Of a stretch of DNA of 50,516 nucleotides, positions 34,100 to 44,517 are shown in pieces. Location: contig NW_027192206.1 of NCBI RefSeq assembly GCF_041956535.1, positions 664,670-715,185 of the forward strand, written 5' to 3'. A program made the position numbers and the translations under genes. Under the pieces are notes generated by a model, which did no database searches, was not told where the DNA came from, and saw only the letters and a program-made list of their open reading frames with translations. Position 1 is the first letter of the stretch, and every line of letters starts with the position of its first letter. Source of the stretch: Calcarisporiella thermophila CBS 279.70 (taxonomy: Eukaryota; Calcarisporiellomycota).

Positions 34100-34822
34100 C
34101 ATTTAATGGAAGGGTTGTTTCTGGCAGAGGATCCAAACGATCGCTTTATTTGGATCCCAGTATCTACACGATTAGAGAAAAGGGCATCACATGTCGCCGC
34201 AACATATCAGAATAGCTTCTACAGTCCTTATACTTTTTTGAGTTTCAGAAGATTCAACTATTGAATATCTCAACAGGTTCCTGGAGTTCGGCCCATCGAA
34301 AAATGAGTAACCGCACCGAAACTTCACCCATCGAGCCACAAAGTTAGCGTCGTATCGCTCATGACAGACACAAATGGAGATGACAATTCCTAGGACCAGA
34401 AATGTGTCACAACACTATCCGTGTAGACACGGGGGCGGCTGGAATTGCCTACACTATCATCAGGCCATGCGCCCACAGGACGGCGTAAATAAAATAGGAC
34501 ATCAGCGTGCTCCAATTGCGCACATTTTGGGGCATGGAAGCACTGGATGGAGAGCCGTGATTCAGTACATAGCCACGGTCATCATCATGTGAATTTATAT
34601 CCAATGCCCTTACAAGTGTTCATGGTCTTCCATGTGACGGCCCATTACTGTGGTACCGGGGCTGTTATCGATTCACCTTCTCCCGCACCCCTAGAGCTTG
34701 AAATATCAAAAATACCTGCTTTTTTCCTTGAGGACAATCCAGCAAATCCCAGCCAGCCAGAACCCGCATGGAATGAGACGGCAGGATTTGAAATTGCAGA
34801 GGAAATATGGAAAAATAAGTAA
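34100..34822 (+). other. GC-richer decayed coding-like tract, unknown
   Basis: Compared with its flanks this tract is GC-rich and reads as protein-like sequence in changing frames: LFLAEDPNDRFIWIPVSTRL near 34110, a VDTGAAGIAYTI stretch near 34420, and an open frame ending EPAWNETAGFEIAEEIWKNK at 34822. Stops and frame changes separate these. The D-T-G-A resembles a retropepsin active site, but there is nothing else to support that. It lies 0.8 kb from copy B and has a similar GC-rich character, so it may belong to the same decayed unit. Confidence 0.35.
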
Positions 34823-35592
34823 ACTCGTATTCTAATATTTTCTTTGTTATTTTATTTTCTTTCTTTCTTCCTCTCGTATTCTGTTTTCCTCTCTCCTTAA
34901 AAAAAAAATAGGAAAGATATGCACACTCTCTGCACACCCCCCAACTCTTGCATGGCATTCTTGTTTTCTAATGTCTATATCCGTTATTAAGAACGAAAAA
35001 TGATACATTTTAATAAAGATCCTCCTAACAATAAAAAAGGGAAAATGGGTAAACTGGTGAGGTATGGGGTACACTAACCTAATTCTGCTAGCTTCTCCAC
35101 CATAATATAATCCAAGATAATCAAATTTATCAAAATAACAGAAAAGGCGTTAAAGCGGGAGAGAGAAGATATATATAGATACTCCTCAAAAGAACAATAT
35201 CCTTTTTTTGAAAGAAAGATGAGTTTTATTACAAAATGATGCTAAAACCGGAGATAAAATAATATAAACCCAATTTAATATATACTTTGACATAGCTTTA
35301 ATGGGCTTCTCAAAAAATTATTGATTTAAGTTGGTGCGGGGTCAAATGGTAAAAGCCAAGACTTTTTTGCTAATTATAGGTGTAACTGAGCATGTAGTTA
35401 CCTTAGGCGATATAAATGTATTATTACAAGGGATAAAGTATATTTCTTGTAGACGTCTTGTAACAAGTCAACCTTTCCTTGGTTAATATGTACTGGCGCT
35501 TATTTGTGCCACCTCAGTATAGATAGTAACTGAGAGTACGGAGTGCAATAAGACAGATTTTGTGAATGATCCTGTGACTAATATTCTAATAC
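34823..35592. other. intergenic, nothing recognised
   Basis: AT-rich spacer with A and T tracts. No gene or clear repeat seen. Confidence 0.45.
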
Positions 35593-36564
35593 CCACTAAT
35601 CGATGACAATCCCGCATCTCAGATTTAATGCACGTTGACATACACAGCATGAACATTCCCGTGGGTGGCGTTCATACACAGGTACGCCAATGCCAAGGGC
35701 CACCATACTCGCGACTTGCTGCCAAAGTAGATTGTCATGGGCAATAATAAACCACCTACCCGCAGCCTTGCTCATCATCAGATCCGTGGCATCTCCCGGC
35801 TGTATAGGCGTAAAATAATGAAGTGCAGTCATTCCGCCACCATGTTTGCAAGGACCCCCAGGGAACTCCTGCGCGCGCGGAGGCCTAATTTGGATGATTT
35901 CGCCCGTGACTTGGTCGAAAAGCATTCCGTCCTCCATTGGCTCCCACCGTTCACTCTGAACGCAGACGGGTGATGGTCCATTTTCTTTGCCTCCAGAGGC
36001 CAGCCATACCGGGTCGGGCACATACCTATGGTGTGGATCTAAGCACCTGTCTATTTTACACGCTAATAGTTTCAGCACCTGCGGATGAGGTGGATGGGGT
36101 GGCCTAAGCGCACAGTCTTCATTCCCTGGCTGATCTGGAGTCCAAATTTCCTCTTCCCAATCTTCAGTATCGGGCTCAATCTCGTCGCCTTCTTCCAAGC
36201 CGATTTCATTTCAGCGGTCCTCTTCTCCGGTCCACCAGTCTGACATGCTCTCGAATGATCGTGCCTGCATCACTTTAGGTCCCTCAGATATACCAGTTAT
36301 CTTCAGATCAGTTGCCCCTGAAGTAGAAGAAGGTATACCGCTAGAACATATCACCTCCTGCAAAGGATCCTGAGTGCACTCATCATTCATTTTAATCGTG
36401 GCATCAAGATCTTCGTCGTTCCATATTCCTTCGTTGAAGCCATACATTGCGTCCACTTCTTGTATTTATCCTATTGGCGAAGATACTGGTGTGATCGCTG
36501 CTTGCGACGCTAGAAAAGCGGCCGGGTTTGGCCATATAATTTTGTTCAATTGTTCCGCGTTCAT
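35593..36564 (-). pseudogene. copy B of the unrecognised two-copy gene family, truncated
   Basis: Homologous to the N-terminal half of copy A (17225-15538), from MNAEQLNKIIWPNPAAF to the block LGIGVPVY and CGIVID, where similarity stops and the frame ends at TAG. The long C-terminal part in copy A is missing. Two in-frame stops lie upstream: TAA near 36468 in the segment before IQEVDAMYGF, where copy A has a different residue, and TGA near 36211, where copy A has Trp in EEDSW. From there to 35593 the frame is open for 200 codons and holds the Pro-rich DCALRPPHPPHPQ segment and MTALHYF. It lacks the insertion seen in copy A and so defines the empty site. Function unknown. Confidence 0.7.
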
Positions 36565-36840
36565 TATTGAATCATATAGCGTACGAGTATGTACACAATA
36601 AATGAATCTAGATGGCGACTGCGCAAAATATTGTCTGGGGCGAATATTCGGAGAAAAGGTAAAAGGTCTTTAGTAACGAGCAATTTTTACAGAAAACTTT
36701 GTTAAAGAAGTGGTATATTTTCGAGCAATTTGATGCAGTGGAAAGAATCTTGGCAAGGAGGATTCGTGACCTAGTATAGAGTAATTGTCTACGTGGTAGG
36801 TTCGACTAAAGTAGCTTTTTCCAAGTTAGATTAACTTAGT
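36565..36840 (-). repeat. upstream region of copy B, conserved with that of copy A
   Basis: Similar to 17226-17520 over nearly its full length. Its far end abuts the next repeated segment at 36841. Confidence 0.75.
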
Positions 36841-37140
36841 AAAATAGGAGATTCCAAGCTTGATCAGACATACTGTATTTAGAAACTGAAGGATCAAAGT
36901 TTCAGAAATTTCTGCAACTGTTAATATCTCCTTTAAAAATTCAAAACGTGTGTAATAATTTTCGAAGACATATTTACATTTCTCAACTTTCATCGTCAAA
37001 TTTTTATACCTGTTATATACCAATTTATAATACATTTTATATCTTTCTTTTATATATAATGTCTCTTTCCACTTCCATTCCCCGGTTGTTTCCTACCCAA
37101 TATGAAGCCGGGTTTGGGAAAATGCTTGGTACAGCATATT
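36841..37140 (+). repeat. 5' region of the Crinkler-type gene, repeated in reverse at 48720-49000
   Basis: This stretch, including GTTAATATCTCCTTTAAAAA near 36918 and the CCATTCCCCGG block near 37075, is clearly similar to the minus strand at 49000-48720. It lies directly upstream of the Crinkler-type pseudogene. A short ATG frame (37059) begins in both copies with STSIPR, but whether it is coding is unclear. Confidence 0.75.
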
Positions 37141-37221
37141 GAAAAAATGTTTATTATAGACAGGAAAAATTTAATATTCCCTATGTCTAACTTAAACCGC
37201 CTTGTTTGGAAAAGTAATTCA

Positions 37222-38499
37222 ATGACTACCCAGTATATATGGTTCAAGTGCATAAGCTCTGAAAATACGCCTTGGATCAGAGTTTCATTGAGAGAAGTTT
37301 ACTTTGCAGATGATCTCAAGACAGCTATCAAAGATAAAAAAAAAATCAAATGCGTTCAGAAAATTATGATGCTGATGAGCTCGTCTTAAAGATCAAGAAA
37401 AGAACAGAGGACGATGATTAAGCAGTCGAATTGACAGACCCGGAAGAGATAATGGCGTCAGGCTTACTGCGTTTCGAAAAAGACTGCAAAGTGTTGGTCG
37501 CAGTTCGTACTGGTAAATAATCCATGTGATGTATTGTCTTTGCCGCAATCATTTGATTTCTTAAAGCACTAATCTTGCACGTTATATGTGCGTATACACA
37601 TCATTTACTACATTTTTTGCATTGACCAATTCCTTGGTAAGTCGTTGGGCGAAAACGTCCTCCAGATGCAGGTGAATGCTTTGCTAACAAGTTGTTTAGT
37701 TAAAATATACTCTTCTAAAATATCTATTTTTCTTAGATGAGGAAGATGAGGAGCTACTTGGGCAGGCAGACATGGACTCTATATTGAGGAGTAGGGCGCA
37801 CTTCAATCAGATCATTGAACAATGCTCTTCAAATCCTGAGGAATCATACTCCAACCCTGATAACTTCATGAGAATTCCCTTTCCCTTTATCGGCACCACT
37901 TCAGTCGACCGCTTTCATTTGTCTGTTGATGGGTATTTTGATTACATGGGTCGCGAGGGATTCACTCGAGTGCTTAAAGAGATAGACCATTTGAGATATC
38001 CTACCGGCTCTACTTAGCTTTTTGTTCATGGGAGTACCGGATATGGAAAATCACATATTCTTGCAGCAATGACGTGCCTACTAATGTTACAAGGGAAAAG
38101 AGTTGTCTACCTCCCAGATTGTCGCAATATGGTACTGAGCTGAGAAACTTATTTTAAAGAGGCTCTTTTCCTTACCTTTGGTGATTCCCCGGAAAATCAG
38201 CGCAAAATAGCAAAATGCAACGCCGCGAAAGAGGTCCTTGCGTTTTGCAATAAAATTTCTAACAAGGAATCCAACCGTCTTTATTTCATAATTGACCAAC
38301 TGAGTGCCCTGGACTACATTTATGACAACGAAGATTGTATTCTAAATAATTTAAAAGAGGATACAAAACGATTTTTAGATGGACCACATATAAGCACTAT
38401 TCCGTAACAATCGCATCAACGAATTTTCAGTCAGTACTTCATATTGCTGACAAAATTCACAGTCTATTTGTGTACTTTCGCTTAGATGATATCCTCTAA
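37222..38499 (+). pseudogene. Crinkler (CRN)-family protein with P-loop NTPase domain, decayed
   Basis: The N-terminal domain begins MTTQYIWFKCISSENTPW and runs to VYFADDLKTAIKDKK, matching the ubiquitin-like header of Crinklers (hydrophobic-Cys strand, LKxxIKxKK). The continuation NYDADELVLKIKK is in another frame after a 10-A run near 37336, so a slip is present. TAA at 37419 interrupts the next segment. An intron with GTAAATAA donor (about 37500) and CTTAG acceptor (about 37734) leads into IPFPFIGTTSVDRFHL and GYFDYMGREGF. TAG at 38015 precedes the Walker A motif HGSTGYGKSHI. TGA at 38141 and a further frameshift near 38395 follow, between which the Walker B-like YFIIDQLSALD sits. Crinklers are effector or conflict proteins known from oomycetes and several fungal lines. 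At least five lesions make this copy non-functional. Confidence 0.82.
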
Positions 38500-38552
38500 G
38501 CCTGATTAGATTTTTGATATTCTACGATTATCAGATAATCAAAAGATATCAA

Positions 38553-38588
38553 AACTACACAACGTGCTATTGAGCATGTTGTGTAGTT
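38553..38588. repeat. 16-bp hairpin just after the Crinkler pseudogene
   Basis: Arms 38553-38568 and 38573-38588 pair fully, with one G-T wobble and a 4-nt loop. It lies about 55 bp past the last stop. It could be a miniature element end or an RNA hairpin. Confidence 0.65.
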
Positions 38589-39587
38589 CTAAAGTTTTCC
38601 TCTATCACTTAATTTTTTTTTCTATGCCAAACCCTCACGCAATTCTTGAGACTCATGCATGTGCTGCGAAAATATCGACATCTTTTAGCTAAATTGTTGA
38701 AACAGCTCGTTTCGGAAGTAGAATTTTAGACGGTATCGCTTAAGTTTAAATTTTGAATGGGACTTTATCAGATGCTTGTAGAATTTCAAAGTAGATGTCA
38801 AATAGCCGTGAGAGATGCCGGGCCCTCTCCTTTATTCCGCAAAAAAACAAGTTATCCCACCGAGTGGATCCTGTCCATTCGGGTCGTATTCAACGGAATC
38901 ATGGAACAGCAGGTTTGCTACCTGGCTTGCCTTTAGCCCAATACATGGACCTGGCAGGCAGTGACAATGGGCTTGCGCATTTGCGTTGAATGAGGAAGTT
39001 TTCTATTATTAGCCATGCACGCACTGTACAATTCTATGTCGACCTTCATTCTACTGGAAGAATTTACTCTACTATATTTCGTATGGGACTATTTCCGTGG
39101 CCACACGATAATATCCATACTCTAAGACAGGATAAATAGCAAATGCGGAAAGACCACCGTCAAACATCGGCATCTCTTCCGTAGCCTCCTCATCTTGAAG
39201 TAAATTAATCAAAGCAACGGCGATATGCTAAAGCTTCATTTCTACCAATGGCTCTTCGAGCAATCATCCTGTACAAGAACCAAAAAATAACAAGGTCACT
39301 CGGTCAGTGTTCTAGGAAGGCAGTCATGCATCCAGACAGTCAAACCCTTTTTTTGTTGGAAAGTTCAAAATCAACGCTTCATCGGGAATAGCAGATGGTG
39401 TTTATTTCCTTCTATTAAATAGTGAGAGAATGGGATACCCTCATGCATATCCATACTGCACTCGCTCAAGTATAATACAATCATGAAACATAGGCCAGGA
39501 TATATATACAAAAAAAAGTCTTGACGTTAAATAATGGGTTCGTCGCAGGAGGATGACCGTCCGTTCAATGTTGTGGAAGTGATTAAG
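38589..39587. other. intergenic, nothing recognised
   Basis: About 1 kb between the Crinkler pseudogene and the 3' end of the chymotrypsin-like gene. A short frame at 38795-38989 has no motif. Confidence 0.5.
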
Positions 39588-40424
39588 TTAGGCGTCGGAG
39601 CTGTCGTCGTCGGTGTCGTCCGCCACCTGAATGGACTCCTCTGGAGCTGCGCTTTTCTGCTGAGCACTTTGCTCGCTTTCAAATTTGCGGATCTCAGAGC
39701 GCACCCACTTGAGATAGGGCTTGATGAACGTGAAATACTGAGGGTTGCCCTCCTCTCCGCACGCACGTGCCTTCGTACCGTGGCTGACAAGGCCAACGAC
39801 GCGCAGCGATTTGCCCGAGCCGGTGTAGAGCGGGCCGCCGGAGTCGCCATTGCAGACCGAATGGCCGACCGGCTTATCAGAGGTGCAGAACTGCGTCTTG
39901 CTGTCAAAGTTAGGCTTATTCACCTTGCACTCTGCCGCCGTCGCAACCTTCAGAGCCACTTTTTTCAGGTTGGGCGAGTCGCCGCCCTGGTTGTCTGTGT
40001 CGCCAAAGCCTGCCGCCATGATGGTCGAGCCCGCCTTAGGGTACTTCATGCCAATTTTAGCCACGGTCGTGTTCATGGGCTGCTCCACGAAGATTAGGCC
40101 GATATCGTTCAGGTTCTTCTTGCTGTCATACGCTGGATGCGGGACAAACTTGACATCATCAGCGCTGTGACCCTCCCCCTTCAAGTTGCTGCCGTAGATG
40201 ACGCCAGAGTGGGATCGATCGCCCAGGCAGTGCGCGGCTGTCATGATAACACGCGGCGCAATAACAAAAGCGGTGCAAGGGGAACGTCTGTTCCTTATTT
40301 CCGCAATAAATGGCAGCTCATCCGGCTGCACATCCGTTCCACCGATGATGCGTTTATCCAAGCTAGGTGCAGCGGAACAAGCAAGGGCCAGCGAAAGGAT
40401 TGCTAGAACAGAAGAGATGCGCAT
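39588..40424 (-). CDS. secreted chymotrypsin-like serine protease (S1 family)
   Basis: A single exon of 278 residues. The frame is open a further 52 codons upstream, but ATG 40424 gives the signal peptide MRISSVLAILSLALACSAAP. A short propeptide ends DKR before the mature IIGGTDVQPDELPF. The triad is complete: His65 (TAAHC), Asp107 (LNDIGLI), Ser195 (GDSGGP). The specificity position six before the Ser is Ser189, as in chymotrypsin. The C-terminus carries an unusual Gln/Glu/Asp-rich tail of about 30 residues (AAPEESIQVADDTDDDSSDA) beyond the protease fold. The gene is strikingly GC-rich, mainly at third positions, against AT-rich surroundings and against the other protease at 4203-5072, and it has no intron. 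Possible TATA elements lie at 40488-40495 and 40547-40558. An extracellular digestive or virulence role is likely. Confidence 0.92.
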   Translation of the reverse strand: MRISSVLAILSLALACSAAPSLDKRIIGGTDVQPDELPFIAEIRNRRSPCTAFVIAPRVIMTAAHCLGDRSHSGVIYGSNLKGEGHSADDVKFVPHPAYDSKKNLNDIGLIFVEQPMNTTVAKIGMKYPKAGSTIMAAGFGDTDNQGGDSPNLKKVALKVATAAECKVNKPNFDSKTQFCTSDKPVGHSVCNGDSGGPLYTGSGKSLRVVGLVSHGTKARACGEEGNPQYFTFIKPYLKWVRSEIRKFESEQSAQQKSAAPEESIQVADDTDDDSSDA

Positions 40425-41144
40425 GGTGTATGAGGAAGTGAGTGAAAAAGCGATGCAGGGTGGGAGATGCGAACTCTCGAAAACAAGTTTAAATAAAAAG
40501 AACACTTCTTGCGAGGTTGGTACCTCCTTCAAGCTAAGGTTGCCTGTATTTATAAAACATATTTTTGGTTGGCCGACCAAAAAAAGGCGTTCGTTTCACT
40601 CCAATCAAACCCTATTAACAGATCTTCCGGCCACGGTTTTGCAGGGTGCCATTGGGTGGCTTGTTTAATATGCATGCTTCCAGAAGAACACACATTACAC
40701 GCAGTGTGCTAAAAATAAACATGGAGTAGCAAACTGTCATACTCGTGCGACTATTGATATAAATAAACTGGGATGACAAATATCTTCTTTTGCTTAGACA
40801 CCACACTCGCAAGCAATATCTTTTGCAAAGAGATGAGTGGTGAAGATTAGGGACCAACAAAATACCTAGAGCGCATGCGGTGTTTGGGTTTTAGATCCCC
40901 TAAAAATTTTAAGGGAGCTAAAACCCAAATTTTAAGATTGAATCTTAATCGGTAAAGCAGTTTTCAAGGTTAAGTAAGCTGAAAAGTTGTTAGTGAATGT
41001 TAATGAAACAAAACCACCCACCTCTATTCAAGCTTATATACTAAATCGCCCTCGGACCTATACTTAAAATTAAGTACCCATGTCGAGAATTGTCGACACA
41101 AGCGTCATAAGCAGAGCTTAATTTGAGCCAGCCTCTTTATTAAA
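40425..41144. other. intergenic with a hairpin at 40883-40929
   Basis: No gene. TTTGGGTTTTAG at 40883-40894 pairs perfectly with its complement at 40918-40929, and pairing continues imperfectly inward. Confidence 0.5.
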
Positions 41145-41179
41145 AGCACAGATTAAATAAATTTTATTTAATCTATGCT
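41145..41179. repeat. 15-bp hairpin
   Basis: AGCACAGATTAAATA (41145-41159) pairs with TATTTAATCTATGCT (41165-41179) with a single mismatch. It abuts the fold-back element that follows. Confidence 0.65.
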
Positions 41180-41190
41180 TTCCTATCTAG

Positions 41191-41367
41191 ACTATCACTA
41201 TATGTACACGCATCAAATGATGATGTCACCCAATGGTCACAAATATAACCATCTAAAATTATAACAGTCCGTTACAGTTCGTGTTTTGAATTTTTGTTTT
41301 AGATAGTTCTTATATTTGTGACCATTGGGTGACATCATCATTAGATGCATGTACATATAGTGATAGT
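41191..41367. mobile_element. fold-back (MITE-like) element
   Basis: Arms of about 70 bp, 41191-41258 and 41297-41367, are complementary with a few mismatches and a 38-nt spacer. The blocks ATGATGTCACCCAATGGTCA and its complement are perfect. Part of the right arm (TTCTTATATTTGTGAC) recurs at about 42861, next to the second retroelement fragment. No coding capacity. Confidence 0.75.
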
Positions 41368-41415
41368 TTATATATATGAATTAAGCAAGCGGAACTTTCT
41401 CCTATCTTAACTATC

Positions 41416-42080
41416 CTAGTAACAGCGACAAAATGAGATGTAAAATCGTTTCGCAGTGTTGAAGGTGTTCGTCGATTCCGTTTTACTCGAGACAATTAGG
41501 ACGTAAATATTCACAATTGCAATATCCAATTTGAATTGGCCCAGGAGTCGGTCCATGCGACGTTGAAACACAGCTGGTCCGTTTTTGACACCGAAGGGCT
41601 TTCGAGTGAACCTTTTGAGCCCAAGCTGGATCCGAAAAGCAGTTTTAGCTCTGTCGTCGGGAGTTGCCAAAAGGACTTGGTGGAACCCTTTGTTCGCATC
41701 AAACGTCGAGAATCATGATTCACCCGAAAAGTGCTGGAGTAAATCATCTACGCGTGGTATCGGTAGCTATCCGGGTTATAAAATAAGGAAAAACAATTTC
41801 CGATGGTTCTTTCAAGCGTCATTTATAATTGGAAAGAGTTCCCCAAACAGCGGTTACAAACTGGACCATAATTTTCGAAGTAGCATCTTACCAACAGATC
41901 CTTTACCCTGGAGATCGTCTCTGGTGAAGCTATCGATAGAGTCTCGACCACTGGCGCTTCTACGTTGCCTACACTATTATTATTCTTTAACTTCCACTTA
42001 CTTTATACAGATTGAGAAGCAACAGCATGCAACAGGACTCATTGATATTAAAGCAATTCAGCTTCCAAATGTCCACTAGC
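41416..42080 (-). mobile_element. Ty3/gypsy-type reverse transcriptase fragment, decayed
   Basis: On the minus strand, frames at 41747-41511 and 41670-41416 overlap and together follow the Ty3/gypsy reverse transcriptase order. DDRAKTAFRIQLGLKRF is followed by KPFGVKNGPAVFQRRMDRLL, a typical PFGLKNAPATFQR block. The YxDD catalytic site is replaced (IYVLIV), and a frameshift separates the preceding FDANKGF-like strand, so the domain is dead. Upstream (to about 42080) the DNA is repeated in reverse orientation at 43021-43330. Confidence 0.8.
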
Positions 42081-42307
42081 ATCGAAGCCTGTCCTCGTAA
42101 CGGATTAAGAATATTTTCCGCATTCTGACTCTACAAAATAACTATAACTCTTTAACTCTATCTAATATGAGGAATTCATAATGACTCTATGAACTCAAGA
42201 ATATAATAAGCCAGCTCCTATAGAAAATTTTTGAAGAAAATTTTTAAGATACGTGCCCAATTAATTTGGATAAAAAATTTTTCGGACACTTTTCCCTATG
42301 AACCTAA

Positions 42308-42532
42308 GCGCTCGAGTCGCATAAACTGTCAACTAGCGAGCAAAATTATGCGACACACGAGAAAGAACTTTTCGCGACAGTGCATGCATTAATGGCCTGG
42401 AAACATTATCTACATGGACAACCATTCACGGTTTATTCAGATTATGCGTCACTCAGATATTTCCAGACTCAGCCAACGCTTACGCGTAAAGATATTCTCC
42501 TGTTCGATCACTTTATGCGCTCGCCCGAATAA
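42308..42532 (+). mobile_element. Ty3/gypsy RNase H fragment, opposite orientation
   Basis: The plus-strand frame reads ESHKLSTSEQNYATHEKELF, then ALMAWKHYLHGQPF and YSDYASLRYFQTQPTLTRK, matching the RNase H domain of Ty3/gypsy polyproteins. It ends at TAA 42530-42532. It runs opposite to the reverse transcriptase fragment only about 550 bp away, so the two cannot be one intact element. Confidence 0.82.
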
Positions 42533-42818
42533 TTACGGTACGCGGCATGGATGTTTGAAAAATTCGTGTGTTTTTACTTAACATACGCATATCACTTTCA
42601 TTTATCTAAACTATAATTTAAAACTTCCTTAATATTAAATAGAAGGCATAGCCTTTCTATTCATGTATGTGATGGGGGTTTTTATTTGGAGAGAAAGATT
42701 TAACTCCGTATGAATTATTACAATCTCAAATGTACGTATATATATCAAATAAATGATGTCGTAGCTACATAACACAGAGATTAAGAAGATCTGAAAGTAA
42801 TATATGTTAATAATTAAC

Positions 42819-42855
42819 AAAAATTTACAAATTATTTGTAAATTTGTAAATTTTT
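42819..42855. repeat. 15-bp perfect inverted repeat
   Basis: AAAAATTTACAAATT (42819-42833) and AATTTGTAAATTTTT (42841-42855), separated by 7 nt. Confidence 0.75.
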
Positions 42856-43020
42856 GCTAGTTCTTATATTTGTGACTACTGGCTGACATCACTATTTTTT
42901 GGGTGTATATTTTGGGCAATTTTGAATAAGAAGCGGAGTTATTACCTATCTTTCCTATCTCAAACTATCCTATTCCAACAGAACTCATGATCAAAGTGAT
43001 ACGTCATCATGAATTTCTAA

Positions 43021-43330
43021 TGTTAATATGCTTCGAGGACAGTCTTCAATGCTAGTGGATATGTGAAAGTTGAATTGCTTGAATATCAGTGACCCCTGTT
43101 ACATGCTGTTGCTTTTCAATCTGTATAAAGTATGTGGAAGTTATATAATAATAGTGTTTTCAAAATTGAAGCGCCAGTAGTCGAGACTCTATCAACAGCT
43201 TCACCAGAGGCGATCTTCAGGAAAATGGGACTGTTTGTAAGAGGTTGCTTTGAGAGTTATGGTCGAGTTTGTAACCGTTGTTTGGGGAACTCTTTCCAAT
43301 TATAAACGACGCTTGAAAGAACCATCTATA
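43021..43330 (+). repeat. inverted duplicate of the retroelement flank at 41800-42080
   Basis: Read on the plus strand, this matches the reverse complement of about 41800-42080 with many substitutions. Shared blocks include CATGCTGTTGCTT, GTCGAGACTCTATC and TTTGGGGAACTCTTTCCAAT. The element therefore exists here in two diverged copies facing each other. The open frame at 43250-43480 starts in this repeat and continues with KTQKQRFEIYFDDPRLF, unrecognised. Confidence 0.75.
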
Positions 43331-44469
43331 ATAGTTCTTTCTCCAGAGCTTACTGTAGATTCATTTCGTCAATACTGTCATCGACAGTACTTTAACAAAA
43401 AAATTGGGAGTAGTAAGACACAGAAGCAACGCTTTGAAATATATTTTGACGATCCAAGATTATTTCAGGAAGGGGTCTAAAGTTGGAACTTTGATTATCA
43501 TGTGTAATCTATTAGTACTATATCGCATTTGGCTCTAATTCAGCAATCCAATTCATCTGAAAGTCGGGGAATTAGTTTCATCAGCATATTAAGGTGACTC
43601 CAGCATCTAATATCTCTAAGTATTGGACCGTATATACTGTAGCAGAGGAAGCCAAATTTGTTTTGTTATGAACGGCAGTGCATGCAATAGATAATACGCC
43701 AACGATTGAATCCGTAGCCTGCGAAAGAGAGAAGAGTATTTTTAATATACTCTTCAACTGGTTTAGAGTCTGCCTACAAAAGTTTTTAACGTAACCAATT
43801 CCATAGAGTACTGGAGGTTCTCACATATTGATGTAAATATACTGTACTTCCATTCGACTCTGTCCATTGGAGTAGGGCAATTTTAGTGAAAATACACTGG
43901 ACTGCAAGTTGATGGACTAAACTGTTCCAAGTACTCATTATTTTATAATAAAACATAAAATAGTTGATAATAGCATAATATCGTAAATTACTTATCTAAG
44001 AAGAGATTCAACTTACGTACGTAAAATGATTCATAATTTTTTACAGTATATTCTGCACTAATTTGTTACTCTGTGTATATCCACAGTACTGATATGAATA
44101 ATTACAACTGTGATCATAACTTGTCCACATTCCTCGCACAGAATACCTGTTCTTCATTAAAATAACTTAAGGGAAGCCTAAGAAATATCAAGTCCATTCC
44201 TGATTCAAAGAAAAAATGCCTAATTCTATTTTGGGTAATTCTATTTGTGTCCCTGGTACAATATCAAACAATGAGGAAATTGGGGTTAATCCGATATTGG
44301 TATAAACCAAACAGCACGCCTCGAATATGATACTCGAAATGGAACTCTTGGAGTTTCATTTAGGTTGGATACTGTTACTATGCGAAAAATCCATCGTCAC
44401 AGACGTTTGTTTCTCGGGCATCCGTTAACAATAAATTAGACGCCTTCTGGAAACAATCTCTCTCACGCA
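43331..44469. other. intergenic, retroelement-adjacent DNA
   Basis: Apart from the tail of the frame ending at 43480, no coding sequence was recognised. AGAGTAT/ATACTCT near 43735 is a small palindrome. Confidence 0.45.
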
Positions 44470-44476
44470 TATATAA
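44470..44476 (+). promoter_or_regulatory. TATA box of the SMP/LEA-like gene
   Basis: TATATAA lies 42-48 bp upstream of ATG 44518. Confidence 0.5.
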
Positions 44477-44517
44477 CTCTTCGTTCTCTTCTTGCTCACA
44501 CAACTGCAGCTGTAATA

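Noticed and set aside
39534-40668. Long plus-strand frames opposite the chymotrypsin-like gene
   Set aside because: High GC leaves few stops on the other strand; the minus strand carries the complete protease triad and signal peptide.
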